Source: Kitasatospora arboriphila
Lineage (GTDB): Bacteria; Actinomycetota; Actinomycetes; Mycobacteriales; Mycobacteriaceae
Length of the DNA stretch: 64,000 nucleotides
Reading direction: 5' to 3'
NCBI RefSeq assembly: GCF_000717275.1
Contig: NZ_JNYV01000008.1
Location: forward strand, 124,001-188,000
Shown: one piece after another, positions 55,210-64,000 of the stretch
How the letters are laid out: each line of letters begins with the position of its first letter
Position numbering within the stretch: position 1 is the first letter of the stretch
The notes under the pieces: model-generated
Told to the model about the DNA's origin: nothing
What the model saw: only the letters and a program-made list of their open reading frames with translations
Databases searched by the model: none
Translations under genes and position numbers: made by a program

Positions 55210-56658
55210 TCAGAGAATAGGAGCCGGCGCATAGCCGGCAGCGTCGGGATATTGATCGACGAGTGTGCCCACCTGAGCGACGACGTCGGCCACCTGGTGC
55301 TCTGCTGCGCCGATGAATGCCGATTTGTCGGCCAGCGCGGCGTCGAGCCCGGCGCGGTCGAGCGGGATCCTGTCGTCGGCGGCCAGTCGGTCCAGCAGGT
55401 CGGGATCGCGACCGTCTTCGCGCATGGCCAGGGCCACGGCGACGGCATTCTCCTTGATCGCCTCGTGCGCGACCTCACGACCGACGCCTGCACGAACCGA
55501 GGCGATGAGGACCTTTGTGGTCGCCAGGAACGGCAGGTACCGGTCGAGTTCCTTTGCGATCACCGCGGGGTAGGCACCGAACTCGGCGAGCACCGTCAGG
55601 AACGTCTCGAGCAGTCCGTCGATGGCGAAGAAGGCGTCTGGCAATGCCACGCGGCGCACCACCGAGCAGAACACGTCGCCCTCGTTCCACTGCGCGCCGG
55701 CCAGTTCGGCAGCCATCGATCCGTAGCCGCGGAGCACCACGGCGAGCCCGTTCACCCGCTCGCAGCTGCGGGTGTTCATCTTGTGCGGCATCGCCGAACT
55801 GCCGACCTGTCCTGCCTGGAACCCTTCGGTGACCAGCTCATGGCCTGCCATCAGGCGGATGGTGTGAGCCAACGACGAGGGGCCGGCAGCCACCTGGACC
55901 AGCGCTGAGACCACGTCGTGGTCGAGCGATCGCGGGTACACCTGACCCACCGACGTCAGCGACTTCGAGAACCCGAGGTGGTCGGCCACCTTCGACTCAA
56001 GCTGGGACAGTTTGTCGACGTCCCCGTCGAGCAGGTCGAGCATGTCCTGGCTGGTGCCCATCGGGCCCTTGATGCCGCGGAGCGGATAGCGGTCGATCAG
56101 CTCGCGCAAGCGGGTGAGCGCGTTGAGCAGTTCGTCGGCCGCCGACGCGAATCGCTTGCCGAGGGTGGTGGCCTGCGCCGCGACGTTGTGGCTGCGACCG
56201 GCCATCACCAGCGTGGAGTACTGGGCGGCCCGGTCGGCCAAGCGCGCCGCGGTGGCGACACCATGTGCGTGTACGTGCTCGAGCGACCGCAGGATCTGCA
56301 ATTGCTCGACGTTCTCGGTGAGGTCGCGGCTGGTCATCCCCTTGTGGATGTGCTCGTGACCGGCGAGGGCGTTGAACTCCTCGATGCGCGCCTTCACGTC
56401 GTGGCGGGTGACCCGTTCACGGTCGGCGATGGAGGCCAGGTCGATCTGATCGAGCACACGTTCGTAGTCGGCGATGGCCTCGTCGGGCACGTCGACGCCG
56501 AGTTCCTGCTGCGCTTTGAGGACTGCGACCCAGAGTTGCCGCTCAAGGACGATCTTGTGATCGGCGGACCACAACCGCACCAGATCTGCCGACGCATAGC
56601 GACCGGCCAGGACGTTCGAGACCCGCGGTTTCTCGGTCGGCGATTTTGTTTCAGACAC
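55210..56658 (-). CDS. purB: Adenylosuccinate lyase PurB
   Basis: A 482-residue fumarase/aspartase-superfamily lyase with M-T-S-R-D-L-T-E-N near residue 105, A-G-R-S-H-N-V near 150 and the signature G-S-S-A-M-P-H-K-M-N near 285. It acts twice in AMP synthesis (SAICAR and adenylosuccinate cleavage). Length normal. Confidence 0.96.
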   Translation of the reverse strand: MSETKSPTEKPRVSNVLAGRYASADLVRLWSADHKIVLERQLWVAVLKAQQELGVDVPDEAIADYERVLDQIDLASIADRERVTRHDVKARIEEFNALAGHEHIHKGMTSRDLTENVEQLQILRSLEHVHAHGVATAARLADRAAQYSTLVMAGRSHNVAAQATTLGKRFASAADELLNALTRLRELIDRYPLRGIKGPMGTSQDMLDLLDGDVDKLSQLESKVADHLGFSKSLTSVGQVYPRSLDHDVVSALVQVAAGPSSLAHTIRLMAGHELVTEGFQAGQVGSSAMPHKMNTRSCERVNGLAVVLRGYGSMAAELAGAQWNEGDVFCSVVRRVALPDAFFAIDGLLETFLTVLAEFGAYPAVIAKELDRYLPFLATTKVLIASVRAGVGREVAHEAIKENAVAVALAMREDGRDPDLLDRLAADDRIPLDRAGLDAALADKSAFIGAAEHQVADVVAQVGTLVDQYPDAAGYAPAPIL

Positions 56659-56716
56659 GCCTCATTATGCGACATGTCCACCACGGCGCCCTCACATGGC
56701 GGTCACGACCGGCGCA

Positions 56717-57316
56717 TCACACCGCGGCGACGGGTGCGAGTTGGTCGATGACCTCGCTCAGGGCGGTGCGGGTCACCTTGACCACGTCCTCCACCGAGTC
56801 GGCCAGGGCCCCGATCACCACACCGTCCTCGACAGCCATCAACTGCTCGATCCCACTGGGATCGGTGCTGCGGCCCGACTTCTCGAGAACCTCGAAATGA
56901 GTGTTACGCAACGCGTTTCGGTGGTCGATGAGAACCTGTTGCAGTCGCGGCACTCGCGCACTGAGAACAACCGACTCGAACCGGCAGGTCAGACGCTCTC
57001 GCGACGTGTCCTCCCCGATGAAGACATCGGCGAGTACTTCGGCCGTCGCCTCGGCCCCGCGGCGACGCCGGGTCAGCCCCCGACCCCTCTCGATGATCGC
57101 ATCGCAATCATTTGCACAGGCGGACGCCACTGCCTCGGCAACCAAATCCTCAAGTGAGGCAAAGTAATACGTCGTGGAGGCAAGCGGAAGCTGCGCTCGG
57201 TCGGCCACCGCCCGATGTCGGACGGCGTCAAAACCGCCCTCCAGAAACAATTCCCCGGCGGCGGCGATCAATCGCGCCCTTCGGCGCGTCCCCTTGGGGG
57301 TCGCTGCTGCTCTCAC
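56717..57316 (-). CDS. TetR-family regulator
   Basis: A 199-residue TetR protein with V-R-H-R-A-V-A-D-R-A-Q-L-P-L-A-S-T-T-Y-Y-F as the helix-turn-helix. T-T-Y-Y-F replaces the usual L-Y-x-H-F. Target unknown; genes on both sides are on the same strand and no clear operator is seen. The purB neighbourhood of mycobacteria also carries a TetR gene. Confidence 0.86.
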   Translation of the reverse strand: MRAAATPKGTRRRARLIAAAGELFLEGGFDAVRHRAVADRAQLPLASTTYYFASLEDLVAEAVASACANDCDAIIERGRGLTRRRRGAEATAEVLADVFIGEDTSRERLTCRFESVVLSARVPRLQQVLIDHRNALRNTHFEVLEKSGRSTDPSGIEQLMAVEDGVVIGALADSVEDVVKVTRTALSEVIDQLAPVAAV

Positions 57317-57400
57317 CCCGCCATGGTGGCAAAGGGCACGCGGCGGCGGGATCGTTTCGGCAAAAAACTGACCCCCGGCAAGGATTTCAGTGATGCTCGA

Positions 57401-58552
57401 TCAGCCGAGAACCGGACGGAGGAGTTGCAGCGCCCGCTCGATCTCGTCGGCTGCGCCGGCGAAACTCATCCGCACGGTTCGGTGCCCCTTGCGGGTGTCG
57501 AAGTCCAGACCCGGCGCCATGGCGACCCCGGTCTGCTCGAGCACGCCTTCACACCAGCCCAGCGAATCGTCGGTGATCGCACCGACATCGGCGTACACAT
57601 AGAACGCACCGTCGGGAGGTGCCACGTCGGTGATGCCGAGCGCGGCGAGGCCGCCCACCAACAACTCACGATTCCGCGCGTAACGCCGCACGTGCCCGTC
57701 CAGTTCGGCCCGTGACTCGGGGGTGAATGCTGCGACGGCAGCGTGCTGGCTGATGGTCGGTGGACAGATGGTCATGTTTGCCGTGAGTCGCTCGACGGGC
57801 CGACGCAGAGGTTCGGGCACCAACATCCAGCCCAGTCGCCAGCCGGTCATACAGAAGTATTTCGACACCGAACCCATCACCACCGACTGGCGCGACGTCT
57901 CCCATGCGCATGAGGTGGGCCGCCCGTAACTGATGCCGTGGTAGATCTCGTCCGAGATGAGCAACGTGCCGTGGGCGTCGCACCAGGCGGCAAGATCGGC
58001 GAGTTCCTCGGGCGCGAGGATTGTCCCGGTGGGGTTTGCCGGGCTGGCGACAATCAATCCGGCCGGCGGTCGGTCGAGTTGTTCGAGCATGTCGACCGTC
58101 GGCTGAAACCGCGTTTCGGGACCGCAATCGAGTTCGAGTACCTGGCAACCCAGCGCCGAAAGCGTGTTCCGGTATGCCGGGTAACCCGGCCGGGCCATGG
58201 CCACCGTGTCGCCTGCATCAAAAGCAGCGAGGAAGATCAGGGTGAATGCACCAGATGAGCCCGTGGTGATCACGACGTCGTCCGCACTCACCTCCACTCC
58301 ATAGGTGTCGCGGTGATGCGCCGCGATCGCCTCGCGCAGCGGCGCGATACCGAGCGACTCGGTGTAACCCAGTGGAGAGGCACGCAAGGCGGCCGCGGTG
58401 GCATCGAGGACCGGCGCCGGAGCCGGGGTGGAAGGCTGACCGGCGGCCAACGACACGACGTCGAGGCCACGGGCCCGTCGCTTGGCGATCGCCGCCAGCA
58501 CGTCCATCACATGGAACATCTCGACCTGGGATCTGTCCGATTGCGACCGCAT
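57401..58552 (-). CDS. PLP-dependent class I/II aminotransferase
   Basis: A 383-residue fold-type-I aminotransferase. Visible features are G-Y-T-E-S-L-G near residue 80, N-P-T-G-T near 170, D-E-I-Y-H near 200, and the PLP-Lys in S-V-S-K-Y-F-C-M-T-G-W-R-L-G-W near 230; a C-terminal Arg in R-M-S-F-A binds carboxylate. Substrate is probably aspartate or an aromatic/aliphatic amino acid, not determinable from sequence. Confidence 0.91.
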   Translation of the reverse strand: MRSQSDRSQVEMFHVMDVLAAIAKRRARGLDVVSLAAGQPSTPAPAPVLDATAAALRASPLGYTESLGIAPLREAIAAHHRDTYGVEVSADDVVITTGSSGAFTLIFLAAFDAGDTVAMARPGYPAYRNTLSALGCQVLELDCGPETRFQPTVDMLEQLDRPPAGLIVASPANPTGTILAPEELADLAAWCDAHGTLLISDEIYHGISYGRPTSCAWETSRQSVVMGSVSKYFCMTGWRLGWMLVPEPLRRPVERLTANMTICPPTISQHAAVAAFTPESRAELDGHVRRYARNRELLVGGLAALGITDVAPPDGAFYVYADVGAITDDSLGWCEGVLEQTGVAMAPGLDFDTRKGHRTVRMSFAGAADEIERALQLLRPVLG

Positions 58553-58642
58553 CTGTCGAAGTTAGCGCCTGCCGTAAACGACATCGCGTCAGAGGGTCGA
58601 ACGGTAGCTCGGCGCCGCGCCGCAGGTACCGTGTATCTCGCA

Positions 58643-59608
58643 ATGACTACCACAGGCAACCGCTTCCAGCGACCCGGAAGCAACGACGACGGCACTTCCG
58701 GACTCGCCGATCTGGCGATACCCCGTCGTTCCCTGCTCACGGCCGGTGCCGGACTGGGCGCCATGGGGCTGCTGGCAGCGTGCGGGTCGGGTGACGAGTC
58801 GAAGCGCGTGGCACCTCAGCCGGCCCGCGCGGACGAACCCAAGACCACCTCCACTGCGCCGACTGTTCCGCAGAGTGGGACCGCCGAGATGTTCAGTGGC
58901 AGCTTCATCTCCGCCAAAATGCTTGGACGTCAAACCAATTGGATTGTCGCGCGGCCGGCCGGCGTCACCGGCGAGTTGCCGGTGGTGGTGGTGCTGCACG
59001 CCCTGAACACCGACCAGAGAGCGGCTTTCGGCGGGGGTCTGGAGATGCAGAACCTGATGCAGGACTGGGTGAACCAGGGTAATGCACCGTTTGCCCTCGC
59101 CGCCGTGGATGCCGCGCGCAGCTACTACCACCCCCGCGCCGATGGCACCGACGGCGGCGCGATGGTGCTCGACGAGTTCCTGCCACTGCTCGACGGCACA
59201 CCCGAACTCCAGCTGCGCACCGATCGCATCGGATTCTTCGGCTGGTCCATGGGCGGCTACGGCGCACTGCGCCTGGGCGCACTGCTGGGCGCACCGCGGG
59301 TATCGGCCATCGCCGTCAGCTCCCCCGCGCTGTGGGGCGACCCCGCGACCTTTCCCCCGCGAGCGTTCGACAGTCTCGCCGACTACCAGGCCAATTCACT
59401 CTTCGGGCAACAAGATTCATTCATGAAGATCCCCCTGCTGATCGAGTGTGGATCCAGCGACCAGTTCTTCACCTACACCCGGCAGTGGATGGCGGGCCTG
59501 CGTCCACCACCGGCCTTCGGCACCTCACCCGGCGGACACACCAACCGATACTGGCGCGGCGTCCTGCCCGGGCAGATCGCGTTTCTAGGCCGAAACCTCG
59601 CGGCCTGA
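58643..59608 (+). CDS. Tat-type lipoprotein esterase
   Basis: A 321-residue protein. R-R-S-L-L-T-A-G-A-G followed by a hydrophobic stretch and lipobox L-A-A-C shows a twin-arginine lipoprotein signal. A low-complexity linker rich in Pro/Thr follows, then an esterase-D-like alpha/beta hydrolase with nucleophile Ser in G-W-S-M-G-G and likely His near the end (G-G-H-T-N-R). It is anchored to the outer face of the membrane. A mycobacterial homologue lies in the purD-purB region as well (Rv0774c, from memory). Confidence 0.85.
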   Translation: MTTTGNRFQRPGSNDDGTSGLADLAIPRRSLLTAGAGLGAMGLLAACGSGDESKRVAPQPARADEPKTTSTAPTVPQSGTAEMFSGSFISAKMLGRQTNWIVARPAGVTGELPVVVVLHALNTDQRAAFGGGLEMQNLMQDWVNQGNAPFALAAVDAARSYYHPRADGTDGGAMVLDEFLPLLDGTPELQLRTDRIGFFGWSMGGYGALRLGALLGAPRVSAIAVSSPALWGDPATFPPRAFDSLADYQANSLFGQQDSFMKIPLLIECGSSDQFFTYTRQWMAGLRPPPAFGTSPGGHTNRYWRGVLPGQIAFLGRNLAA

Positions 59609-59621
59609 CCGGCTTGCCGCC

Positions 59622-59717
59622 GACAATCAGATCAAGATACGGCCTTCTTCGGCGACAATCAGATCGAGATACGGCCTTCTTCGGCGGCAGTCAGATCGAG
59701 ATACGGCCTTCTTCGGC
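59622..59717. repeat. 32-bp tandem triplication of the purD 3' end
   Basis: Units start at 59622, 59654 and 59686. Each carries the last nine codons of purD including its stop codon. The third copy is the real purD tail; the other two lie downstream in the convergent gap. 32 bp is not a multiple of three, so the copies could not extend the protein. Confidence 0.88.
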
Positions 59718-60941
59718 GGCCAGGCCGATGTCGCTGCGGTAGTGCGCACCCGCGAGCTTGACTCCCGACAGTCGCTCGTAAGCCTGAGCCCGTGCGGCTG
59801 CCAGGTCTTCTCCGACACCGACAACGCTGAGCACACGCCCGCCACTGGAGACCACGGATCCATCAACCGATGCGGTACCGGCGTGCAGCACGCCCTCCGC
59901 GTCGGCACCGGTGATCGGATCGCCCGTACGGGGTCGACCCGGGTAGTTCTCGGCTGCCAGCACCACGGCGACGGCGGCCCCGGGCTCCCACTCCAGAGGC
60001 GGCAGCTGGTCCAGGTGCCCTGTCGCGGTCGCGTTGAGAGCGACGCCCAGCGGTGACTTGAGGAGAGCCAGAACGGCTTGTGTCTCGGGATCACCGAAGC
60101 GACAATTGAATTCGACCACTGCCGGTCCGTCTGCGCCGATGGCCAGACCGGCATAGAGCAGTCCCGAGAAGGGGATCCCGCGACGGGCCAACTCCGCCGC
60201 GACCGGCGCGACGACCTCGTCGACGATACGCGTGGTCATCTCCTCGGGCAGCCACGGCAACGGCGTATATGCGCCCATGCCACCGGTGTTCGGCCCCGCG
60301 TCGCCATCACCGACCCGCTTGTGGTCCTGGGCAGGTAACAGTGGAACCACCGTCTCACCGTCGACCAGGCAGAAGAGCGACACCTCGGGGCCGTCGAGGA
60401 ACGACTCCAGCAGCACCGGGTGGCCGCTCTCGAGAAGGTCGGCTGCGTGGGCGCGGGCGGCAACACGGTCGGCGGTGACCACCACGCCCTTACCTGCGGC
60501 AAGGCCGTCGTCCTTGACAACCCAGGTGGGACCGAAACGGTCGAGGGCGGCATCGAGCCGGGCCGGACTGTCGACGATCTCGCTGTGCGCCGTACGCACC
60601 CCGGCAGCGGCCATCACATCTTTGGCAAAGGCCTTGGAGCCCTCGATCTTTGCTGCCTGCTCTCCTGGCCCGAAGGTTGCGAATCCGGCGGCCCGCAGGG
60701 CATCCGCAACGCCGACCACCAAGGGGACCTCGGGGCCGATGACCACCAGGTCTGCCTCGATCTCCCGGGCCAGCGCCACCACGGCGTCCGACGAGACGAT
60801 GTCGACCGCATGATTGGTGGCCACAGCTGCAGTGCCGGGATTGCCGGGGGCAACATGCAGATCGGTGACCGAGGGGTCGCGGTCCAGGCCCAATACGAGG
60901 GCGTGTTCGCGGCCGCCCGATCCGATGACGAGTACTCGCAC
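59691..60941 (-). CDS. purD: Phosphoribosylamine-glycine ligase PurD
   Basis: A 416-residue ATP-grasp GAR synthetase with G-S-G-G-R-E-H-A at the N-terminus, G-P-E-V-P-L-V, G-N-P-G-T-A and [11 protein letters not shown]. The last residues (A-A-E-E-G-R-I-S-I) are encoded by the third copy of the 32-bp repeat. Second step of purine synthesis. Confidence 0.95.
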   Translation of the reverse strand: MRVLVIGSGGREHALVLGLDRDPSVTDLHVAPGNPGTAAVATNHAVDIVSSDAVVALAREIEADLVVIGPEVPLVVGVADALRAAGFATFGPGEQAAKIEGSKAFAKDVMAAAGVRTAHSEIVDSPARLDAALDRFGPTWVVKDDGLAAGKGVVVTADRVAARAHAADLLESGHPVLLESFLDGPEVSLFCLVDGETVVPLLPAQDHKRVGDGDAGPNTGGMGAYTPLPWLPEEMTTRIVDEVVAPVAAELARRGIPFSGLLYAGLAIGADGPAVVEFNCRFGDPETQAVLALLKSPLGVALNATATGHLDQLPPLEWEPGAAVAVVLAAENYPGRPRTGDPITGADAEGVLHAGTASVDGSVVSSGGRVLSVVGVGEDLAAARAQAYERLSGVKLAGAHYRSDIGLAAEEGRISI

Positions 60942-60967
60942 GTGCCAGACCTTACCGTCCGCTGCGA

Positions 60968-62257
60968 TCAGCGCGAACCGGCCACCAAAGCCTCGAGTAC
61001 CTTCTTGCGTCCTTCACTGCCGAGTCGCTCGTCGACCACGATGCAGAGCGCCGGCGCCAGGGCGATCACCACAAGGCACGTCACCACCGACACCCCGTTT
61101 GCTGCCAGCACCACCGCGACCGCCAGGATCGCGCCCGACCCGACGGCCAGCGCCACGTTGATTCGACTGAAGCCCAGCAGGAAGCCGTACAGCAGGAAAA
61201 CCGATCCGATGAAGACCCCGACGGGCAGCACCACGGACACCACCGCGGCCACTTCGCTGATGGTTGCCTTGTGCTCGATGAACAGTGCCGCGACGTGAAG
61301 TCCCGCCCCCATCATCGCGATCGACATGAAGACGACGATGTGGAAGTACCCGAAGACGAATGCCTTGCCGCGCTGCAGGTGCAGCGCGTGACCGGCGGGA
61401 ACGATGAAGTAGACCCACCACATGCCGAACGTTATGCCGACTCCGGCGAGGCCGAGGATCGCCGTCTCCAGAGTCCATCCGGCCGAGTGGACCACCGCCT
61501 GCAGCGCCACGGTGGTGCCGACGATGCCTTCGCCCAAGGTGATGATCGCGAGCAGACCGTACCGCTCGGCGATGTGATGGGCGTGCCACGGCGTTGTGCC
61601 CTCATCGCCGATGTTCTCGGCGATCGCCGGCACCGCCATCTCGCAGACGACCAGCACCCCGATCACCAGCAGGGTCTGCAGAAGGGTGGTGTCGAGGAAG
61701 ATGGCCGCAATCCAAGCAATCTGCACAACACTGATGCCGACTGCGTACGTGAGGCAGGTCCGACGATAGTCCGGGCTGCTCAGGGCGGCGCGGACCCACT
61801 GGAGCACCATGGCCAGGCGCATCACCACATACCCGAGGACGAGCACCCGGTTGTCGACGACACCGCCCTCGTCCACCGACGCGAACAACGGCTCGATGCC
61901 CAGGGCGAGGATCAGGACACCGACCATCTGCAGCATCGTCGTCAGGCGATACACCCAGTCGTCGGTGTCGAATGCCGAAGCGAACCAGGTGAAATTGATC
62001 CAGGCCCACACCGCCGCGAACGTGCAGAACACGAACCCGATCACGGCGGTCTTGTAGTGCCCTTCCGCGACGAAGTGTGCAACTTCGCTTCCGGCAAACG
62101 CGAAGGCGACCACAAATGTGAGGTCGAAGAACAGCTCGAGGCTGGTCGCTGCTCGCCCGTCCTCATGCGGGTCGCGGCCAGTCATCCGGGTCACCCGGTG
62201 CCTGAGTTGGGCGACCGCCGCGGTGGCTGGACGGTTGTGACCTTCTGGCTCGCTCAT
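60968..62257 (-). CDS. ltrA: Low-temperature-requirement A family protein (LtrA)
   Basis: A 429-residue protein with about 12 hydrophobic segments and the LtrA signature [14 protein letters not shown] near residue 40. In Listeria an ltrA mutant fails to grow in the cold; the molecular role is unknown. ATG 62257 is fixed by an in-frame stop codon directly upstream. The ribosome site can pair with a segment 55 bp upstream (62261-62327). Confidence 0.88.
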   Translation of the reverse strand: MSEPEGHNRPATAAVAQLRHRVTRMTGRDPHEDGRAATSLELFFDLTFVVAFAFAGSEVAHFVAEGHYKTAVIGFVFCTFAAVWAWINFTWFASAFDTDDWVYRLTTMLQMVGVLILALGIEPLFASVDEGGVVDNRVLVLGYVVMRLAMVLQWVRAALSSPDYRRTCLTYAVGISVVQIAWIAAIFLDTTLLQTLLVIGVLVVCEMAVPAIAENIGDEGTTPWHAHHIAERYGLLAIITLGEGIVGTTVALQAVVHSAGWTLETAILGLAGVGITFGMWWVYFIVPAGHALHLQRGKAFVFGYFHIVVFMSIAMMGAGLHVAALFIEHKATISEVAAVVSVVLPVGVFIGSVFLLYGFLLGFSRINVALAVGSGAILAVAVVLAANGVSVVTCLVVIALAPALCIVVDERLGSEGRKKVLEALVAGSR

Positions 62258-62260
62258 CTA

Positions 62261-62327
62261 AAGGCACCTTCTCTGTCAGGCTGTCCTCTTTCTTGAACAG
62301 CAGTGCGAGCTTAGAAGAAGGTGCCTT
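62261..62327 (-). promoter_or_regulatory. Inverted repeat that could mask the ltrA ribosome site
   Basis: AAGGCACCTTCT (62261-62272) is the reverse complement of AGAAGGTGCCTT (62316-62327), 43 bp apart. In the minus-strand transcript the AGAAGG just before the ltrA ATG lies in the second arm and would be paired. The same structure could act as a terminator for the upstream GT39 gene. Confidence 0.5.
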
Positions 62328-62338
62328 CAGATGGTTGA

Positions 62339-64000
62339 TCAGGCGGGCGTCGCGAGGTCGTAAAGCGTGACGCCGTCCTCCGTGGAGCTGGTGAAGTTGG
62401 CCTCCACCCACTCGGTGATGTCCGATCCGGTGCCGCTGCCCCTCATGCCCCCGCCGCTCATGCCGCCCATCATGCCGCCGCCCGTGGCGATGAAGTAGTG
62501 GATCTCGCCGTCCTGCACGTACTTCTGGAACTCCGCGAGCGTCGGAGACGGGTCGCTGCCGTTGAAGCCACCGATCGGCATCACCGAACGCTCGGTTGCA
62601 AGCTGGTAGCCCGAGGCACTGTTCGATCCGATGGCGGCCGCGACCCACGTGTAGTCGTCGGCGTCGGTGTTCAGCAAGGCCACCAGCTCATCGCTCGGTC
62701 GCGAGCCCTGCAGTAGACCGCCGCCGGCACCGCCGATGCCTCCCGTCCCGCCGAACAGCTCGAACGTACCGTCCTGCGGCACTTGGGCGCCCGCTTGCCC
62801 GGGGTTCGTGGTGCGGCCCTGACCGTTGGGCGTCCCCGGCACGGTGCCCTGATTGTTCGACATGCCGGGAGGCATGCCGCCGCCTGCCGCACCCCGGCCC
62901 ATTCGCATACCGCCACCTGGACCGAACCCTCCTTGCGAGGAGGGGCCTGCGCTCGGGATCGATCCCGAGCGTGCGCTGCTCACCGTGTCGATGGCGTACG
63001 CGGCCGGACCCGCGAGTCCGAGGACGACCGCGACCAGCGCCGCGACCAGCGCGCCGCGCCGCGCCGCGGTGTTCCGCAGATTCGACAGGAGCAGACCCAG
63101 TGCAGCGACGATCGAGCCGAGGAGGACCACATATCTCAGCCACGACACGAAGTCGGCGGATCGATCGAGCAAGACGAAAGACATGACGCCGGCAGCCAGC
63201 GCCGCCGCAGCGAGGACTACTGGTACCCAACGCTTCTCGCGTCGACGCCAGCACTCCACCGCGCCGGCCCCCACCAGAGCGGCAACGGCCGGTGCAAGCG
63301 CCACCGTGTAGTACGCGTGGAAGATCCCCGCCATGAAACTGAAGACCGCCATCGTCGTGATCAGCCACAACCCCCAGACGACCAGCAAAGCGCGGCGACT
63401 GTCGGTTCGGGACCCTCTGCCGCGCAACACGATCGCAGCGATTCCCAAGATGAACGCAGCGGGGATCAGCCAGGCGATCTGACCACCTTGGCCTGATTCG
63501 AACATCCGGGTGATGCCGGTGTCACCCCACATCCCGCCACCTCCACCGGGGCCGGTGAATGAAGCTCCACCGGGCGCGGCGAGTTCATTGACGCCTCCCG
63601 TGGCCGGGGCACCGAACCGTTCGGCCATTCCGCCTCCGCCAGGGCTCACGCTACCGGTCTCGTTTCCGTTGAGACGTCCGAAACCGTTGTAGCCCAATGT
63701 GAGTTCCAGAATGGAGTTGTTCTGCGATCCACCGATGTAGGGCCGTGAGTCCTTCGGCCACAGTTCCACGGCCAACACCCACCATCCGGCCGACACGATC
63801 ATGGCGCCGAGTGCTGCGAAGAGATGGCCGACTCTCTTGAGCCAGGTCTTCTGCCCGAACGCGATGTAGGTCAGCGCGAGCGGCGGTATCACCAGGAACA
63901 CCTGCATCTGTTTGGTGAGGAACCCGAAGCCGACGAACACGCCCGTCAGGATCATCCAGCGTATCCGCCCATCGTCGATGGCTTTGAGTGTCGCCCACAC
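62339..64000 (-). CDS. GT39 mannosyltransferase-like membrane protein, partial (5' end outside window)
   Basis: At least 553 residues of the C-terminal part; the start and the catalytic first loop lie beyond base 64000. Several membrane segments are visible in the first 340 residues. A Gly/Pro/Ser-rich insertion follows (G-G-M-R-M-G-R-G-A-A-G-G), and the C-terminal 130 residues match the YkcA/B-type globular domain (D-D-Y-T-W-V-A-A-A, Q-L-A-T-E-R-S-V-M-P-I-G-G-F-N-G-S-D-P). It probably uses a polyprenyl-phosphate sugar to modify envelope glycans or proteins. Confidence 0.82.
   Translation of the reverse strand: MWATLKAIDDGRIRWMILTGVFVGFGFLTKQMQVFLVIPPLALTYIAFGQKTWLKRVGHLFAALGAMIVSAGWWVLAVELWPKDSRPYIGGSQNNSILELTLGYNGFGRLNGNETGSVSPGGGGMAERFGAPATGGVNELAAPGGASFTGPGGGGGMWGDTGITRMFESGQGGQIAWLIPAAFILGIAAIVLRGRGSRTDSRRALLVVWGLWLITTMAVFSFMAGIFHAYYTVALAPAVAALVGAGAVECWRRREKRWVPVVLAAAALAAGVMSFVLLDRSADFVSWLRYVVLLGSIVAALGLLLSNLRNTAARRGALVAALVAVVLGLAGPAAYAIDTVSSARSGSIPSAGPSSQGGFGPGGGMRMGRGAAGGGMPPGMSNNQGTVPGTPNGQGRTTNPGQAGAQVPQDGTFELFGGTGGIGGAGGGLLQGSRPSDELVALLNTDADDYTWVAAAIGSNSASGYQLATERSVMPIGGFNGSDPSPTLAEFQKYVQDGEIHYFIATGGGMMGGMSGGGMRGSGTGSDITEWVEANFTSSTEDGVTLYDLATPA

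Noticed and set aside
54706..55908. 400-codon frame through the 93-bp repeats
   Set aside because: It overlaps the selW-like gene and purB antisense; openness is due to the 93-bp period.

Overview
The window is about 64 kb of GC-rich, densely coding actinobacterial chromosome. The gene content (KstR-controlled steroid genes, ClpC, CysN-CysC fusion, PurS/PurQ split) and the gene order match mycolic-acid bacteria (Mycobacteriales). A Gordonia- or Rhodococcus-like organism is my best guess, but this is an inference. I see no rRNA, tRNA, CRISPR array, insertion sequence, prophage or replication origin.

Region 1 (1-4.5 kb): sulfate activation and PAP removal (cysD-cysNC-cysQ, minus strand), divergent from an IclR regulator. 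Region 2 (4.6-6.8 kb): a drug-type MFS exporter with its own TetR repressor and two matching palindromic operators. Region 3 (6.8-32.9 kb): a large steroid/cholesterol catabolic block. It holds ring-opening genes (kshA, kstD, hsaA, hsaC, hsaB), the lower HIP/pyruvate branch (hsaE, hsaG and an N-terminally truncated hsaF), a conserved sulfotransferase/SDR/DUF1214 cassette, last-cycle side-chain genes (chsE1, chsE2, chsH2, chsH1, ltp2), an acyl-CoA synthetase, chsE3 (fadE34), and the repressor gene kstR. Seven palindromes of the form TnnAACnnGTTnnA (five exact, two with one mismatch) sit in front of the transcription units and tie the block into one KstR regulon. That regulon includes an MFS transporter. 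hsaD is not in its usual place between hsaA and hsaC.

Region 4 (33-45.5 kb): clpC, then a mixed accessory stretch. This includes a TetR/alpha-beta hydrolase pair, an HxlR regulator/quinone reductase pair with a clear operator, a DUF1772/NmrA-like pair with a nearby AraC regulator, a lipase, an exported beta-propeller protein, and an ECF sigma factor overlapping a triple-VOC protein. Region 5 (45.5-61 kb): a purine-synthesis neighbourhood (purQ, purS, purC, purB, purD) mixed with an M18 aminopeptidase, ptrB, glutathione peroxidase, a frameshifted EmrB-type exporter, an aminotransferase and a lipoprotein esterase. The order resembles the purD-purB-purC-ptrB-emrB-purQ neighbourhood of mycobacteria. 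Region 6 (61-64 kb): ltrA and the C-terminal part of a GT39 mannosyltransferase running off the window edge.

Three different tandem-repeat arrays (21/42 bp, 93 bp and 32 bp) all lie in gaps between convergent genes. A single copy related to the 93-bp unit lies in a fourth convergent gap, where it forms a terminator-like cruciform. The main anomalies are the truncated hsaF, the one-base frameshift in the EmrB-type gene, and a possible ribosome-site-masking hairpin in front of ltrA.
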